From the NCBI GenBank assembly GCA_951799405.1, contig OX637339.1, positions 12,710,001 to 12,774,000 of the forward strand: a stretch of DNA of 64,000 nucleotides. The letters run 5' to 3'. Origin of the DNA: Agapetus fuscipes. Taxonomy: Eukaryota > Arthropoda > Insecta > Trichoptera > Glossosomatidae. The notes below the pieces were generated by a model, which was not told the origin of the DNA, ran no database searches, and was given only the letters and a program-made list of their open reading frames with translations. Positions 63,401 to 64,000 of this stretch are shown piece after piece; position 1 is the first letter of the stretch, and the number at the start of each line of letters is the position of its first letter. The position numbers and the translations under genes were made by a program.

Positions 63401-64000
63401 CTGCAGACTCTTAAAATAGAAGACGTTCTGTCTAATATAACAGGAGAAGATGTGAGTACACTATTATTAATTAAATTCTGTCTATAGCTCAGTCGGTAGA
63501 ATGAGTTCAAAGCCAGATGATAATGATGGATGATTTCTTTCCTGTGGCGCCATTTAATGGTCCAGGACCATCTCAAGCGCGTCATAAGAGAGCTGGGGTT
63601 TGATCATATCAAGGGCGTGGGAAATTATTTCCTGTTTCAGTGCTTATTTCAAACCCAAAATCCAAGTATCACTAAGCTCAACCTTCATAAGAAATGAGAA
63701 TGTGTCCCCTCGGGAGCTGTGAAACCCCTACTCCAACTGAAGTGGTTGGCGTAAGGCCGGCTCTTTTACCTGTGAAAATAAACAGCTTACATTCTCCACA
63801 TACAACCCCTTTGGAGACAATACATTAAGAAGTTGCACTACATGTGTAGCTTAGTTGAATACTGGGGTAAGGCTTAAAACCGTATGTATGCAAATTGATT
63901 TCCTGTTTTGGTGTTTTCACTGTAAGTTACTTTATTCTTAGGATTTTTAATTGCAGGGCTCGTACGCTGTGGAATTAGATGACGTCAAGTTTAAAAGGAA
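60466..64000 (+). CDS. ZAD-C2H2 zinc-finger gene 6 (3' part outside window)
   Basis: Four exons seen: 60466-60600, 61821-61953, 63264-63451 and 63957 to the edge, in continuous phase. Exon 1 encodes MDMKTVHNLLQMCRSCLNNAG, exon 2 LCNICMHRLKDAFTFQIQCQ, together a full ZAD with four Cys. Exon 3 is acidic (YPSDDDEDDK). Exon 4 begins GSYAVELDDVKFKRK, the linker. Finger exons must lie to the right; calling it a C2H2 gene rests on its paralogs. The 133-nt second exon is identical in length to those of genes 1, 2 and 5. Start ATG 60466 aligns with gene 5's start; both exon 1 are 135 nt. Divergent from gene 5. Confidence 0.8.
60755..60865 (+). mobile_element. LINE fragment, family L1x, 3' end
   Basis: AAATGCATGAAAAAGGTATG, GGAAGAAATGGAGGCAGCTC and GCGGAATGGCGACAGAG match other L1x ends. 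In intron 1 of gene 6. Confidence 0.7.
60908..61216. mobile_element. Palindromic Penelope-like relic with ribozyme motifs on both arms
   Basis: The two arms (about 60908-61022 and 61105-61216) are inverted copies, beginning TTTACTGACCGTGCAAAAGA. The left arm carries a minus-strand core CTGAAGA, GTCG/CGAC, GAAACGTA, GAGAA. The right arm has the same motif with helix II shortened. Confidence 0.8.
61310..61450 (-). mobile_element. SINE S2 fragment
   Basis: CGCCAACCACTTCACGTGTAG and AAAGGCTGAGTAAACATTGC region, reverse orientation. Confidence 0.5.
61455..61705 (-). repeat. Interspersed repeat family R3
   Basis: Reverse copy ending CTCATACCAACCTATAAG. Confidence 0.75.
62050..62400 (-). mobile_element. 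LINE C-terminal remnant
   Basis: Minus strand: LCKWGRRDSRDSDSGTCEQT, IKDLVEEYLVGR, then a stop and TDWMDIHRATPKALQW. This is the Cys-rich C-terminal region of a Jockey/CR1-type ORF2, decayed. Confidence 0.55.
63040..63190 (-). mobile_element. RTE-like LINE C-terminal fragment
   Basis: Shares GCCTTGGCCTCTAGCTCC and CAGTCTCCGCCCGGATGTCC with 51740-52230. In intron 2 of gene 6. Confidence 0.55.
63484..63870 (+). mobile_element. SINE S2, rearranged
   Basis: Head TAGCTCAGTCGGTAGAATGA, then foreign sequence with GCGCCATTTAATGGTCCAGG, then the S2 body from GGAAATTATTTCCTGTTTCA to TGTGTAGCTTAGTTG. In intron 3 of gene 6. Confidence 0.6.

Overview
The window reads as AT-rich nuclear DNA from an insect (small introns of a few hundred bases to several kb, GT-AG splicing, hAT, piggyBac-like, Penelope-like, LINE and tRNA-derived SINE debris). 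The ZAD type of zinc-finger protein is an arthropod hallmark. A lepidopteran or another holometabolous insect is my guess, but nothing in the sequence fixes the order.

The backbone is a cluster of six paralogous ZAD-C2H2 zinc-finger genes, rebuilt here from splice signals and phase continuity: gene 1 (- strand, ATG 14079, last exon outside the window), gene 2 (+, 14578-22851, 496 aa), gene 3 (-, 33501-25112, 452 aa), gene 4 (-, 45093-33924, 467 aa), gene 5 (-, 60217-50339, 413 aa) and gene 6 (+, from 60466 past the right edge). Exon lengths recur almost unchanged (133, 116 or 119, 232, 198, 155 nt), so these are old tandem duplicates. Genes 1/2 and 5/6 are head-to-head pairs with 498 and 248 bp between start codons; genes 4 and 3 are in tandem with 422 bp between them. 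All should be nuclear DNA-binding proteins whose N-terminal ZAD mediates dimerisation. A BTB-BACK ORF without Kelch repeats (48880-49608, -) lies between genes 4 and 5.

Almost everything else is mobile DNA. 1-1500, 5040-5460 and 45855-46968 hold Penelope-like remnants with GIY-YIG or C-terminal coding and hammerhead-ribozyme motifs. 8511-13751 is a hAT-like element (8-bp target duplication) carrying an almost intact LTR retrotransposon (9392-13213, 5-bp target duplication, gag and pol open). MITEs with recognisable ends lie at 18119, 26794, 29187, 31365, 31776, 34197, 35465 and 43773. One LINE family has at least nine fragments, including a tail-to-tail pair at 55118-58440 inside an intron of gene 5. 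Three short interspersed families (two with tRNA-like heads, one unclassified) are scattered throughout.

The most unusual signals are: a near-identical tract shared by one exon of genes 3 and 4 while neighbouring exons have diverged (gene conversion); repeated partial copying of the second half of that same exon, inverted in gene 1 and direct in genes 3/4; minisatellites that touch splice sites; an LTR element whose gag ORF begins inside its LTR; and several palindromic ribozyme-bearing Penelope-like remnants.
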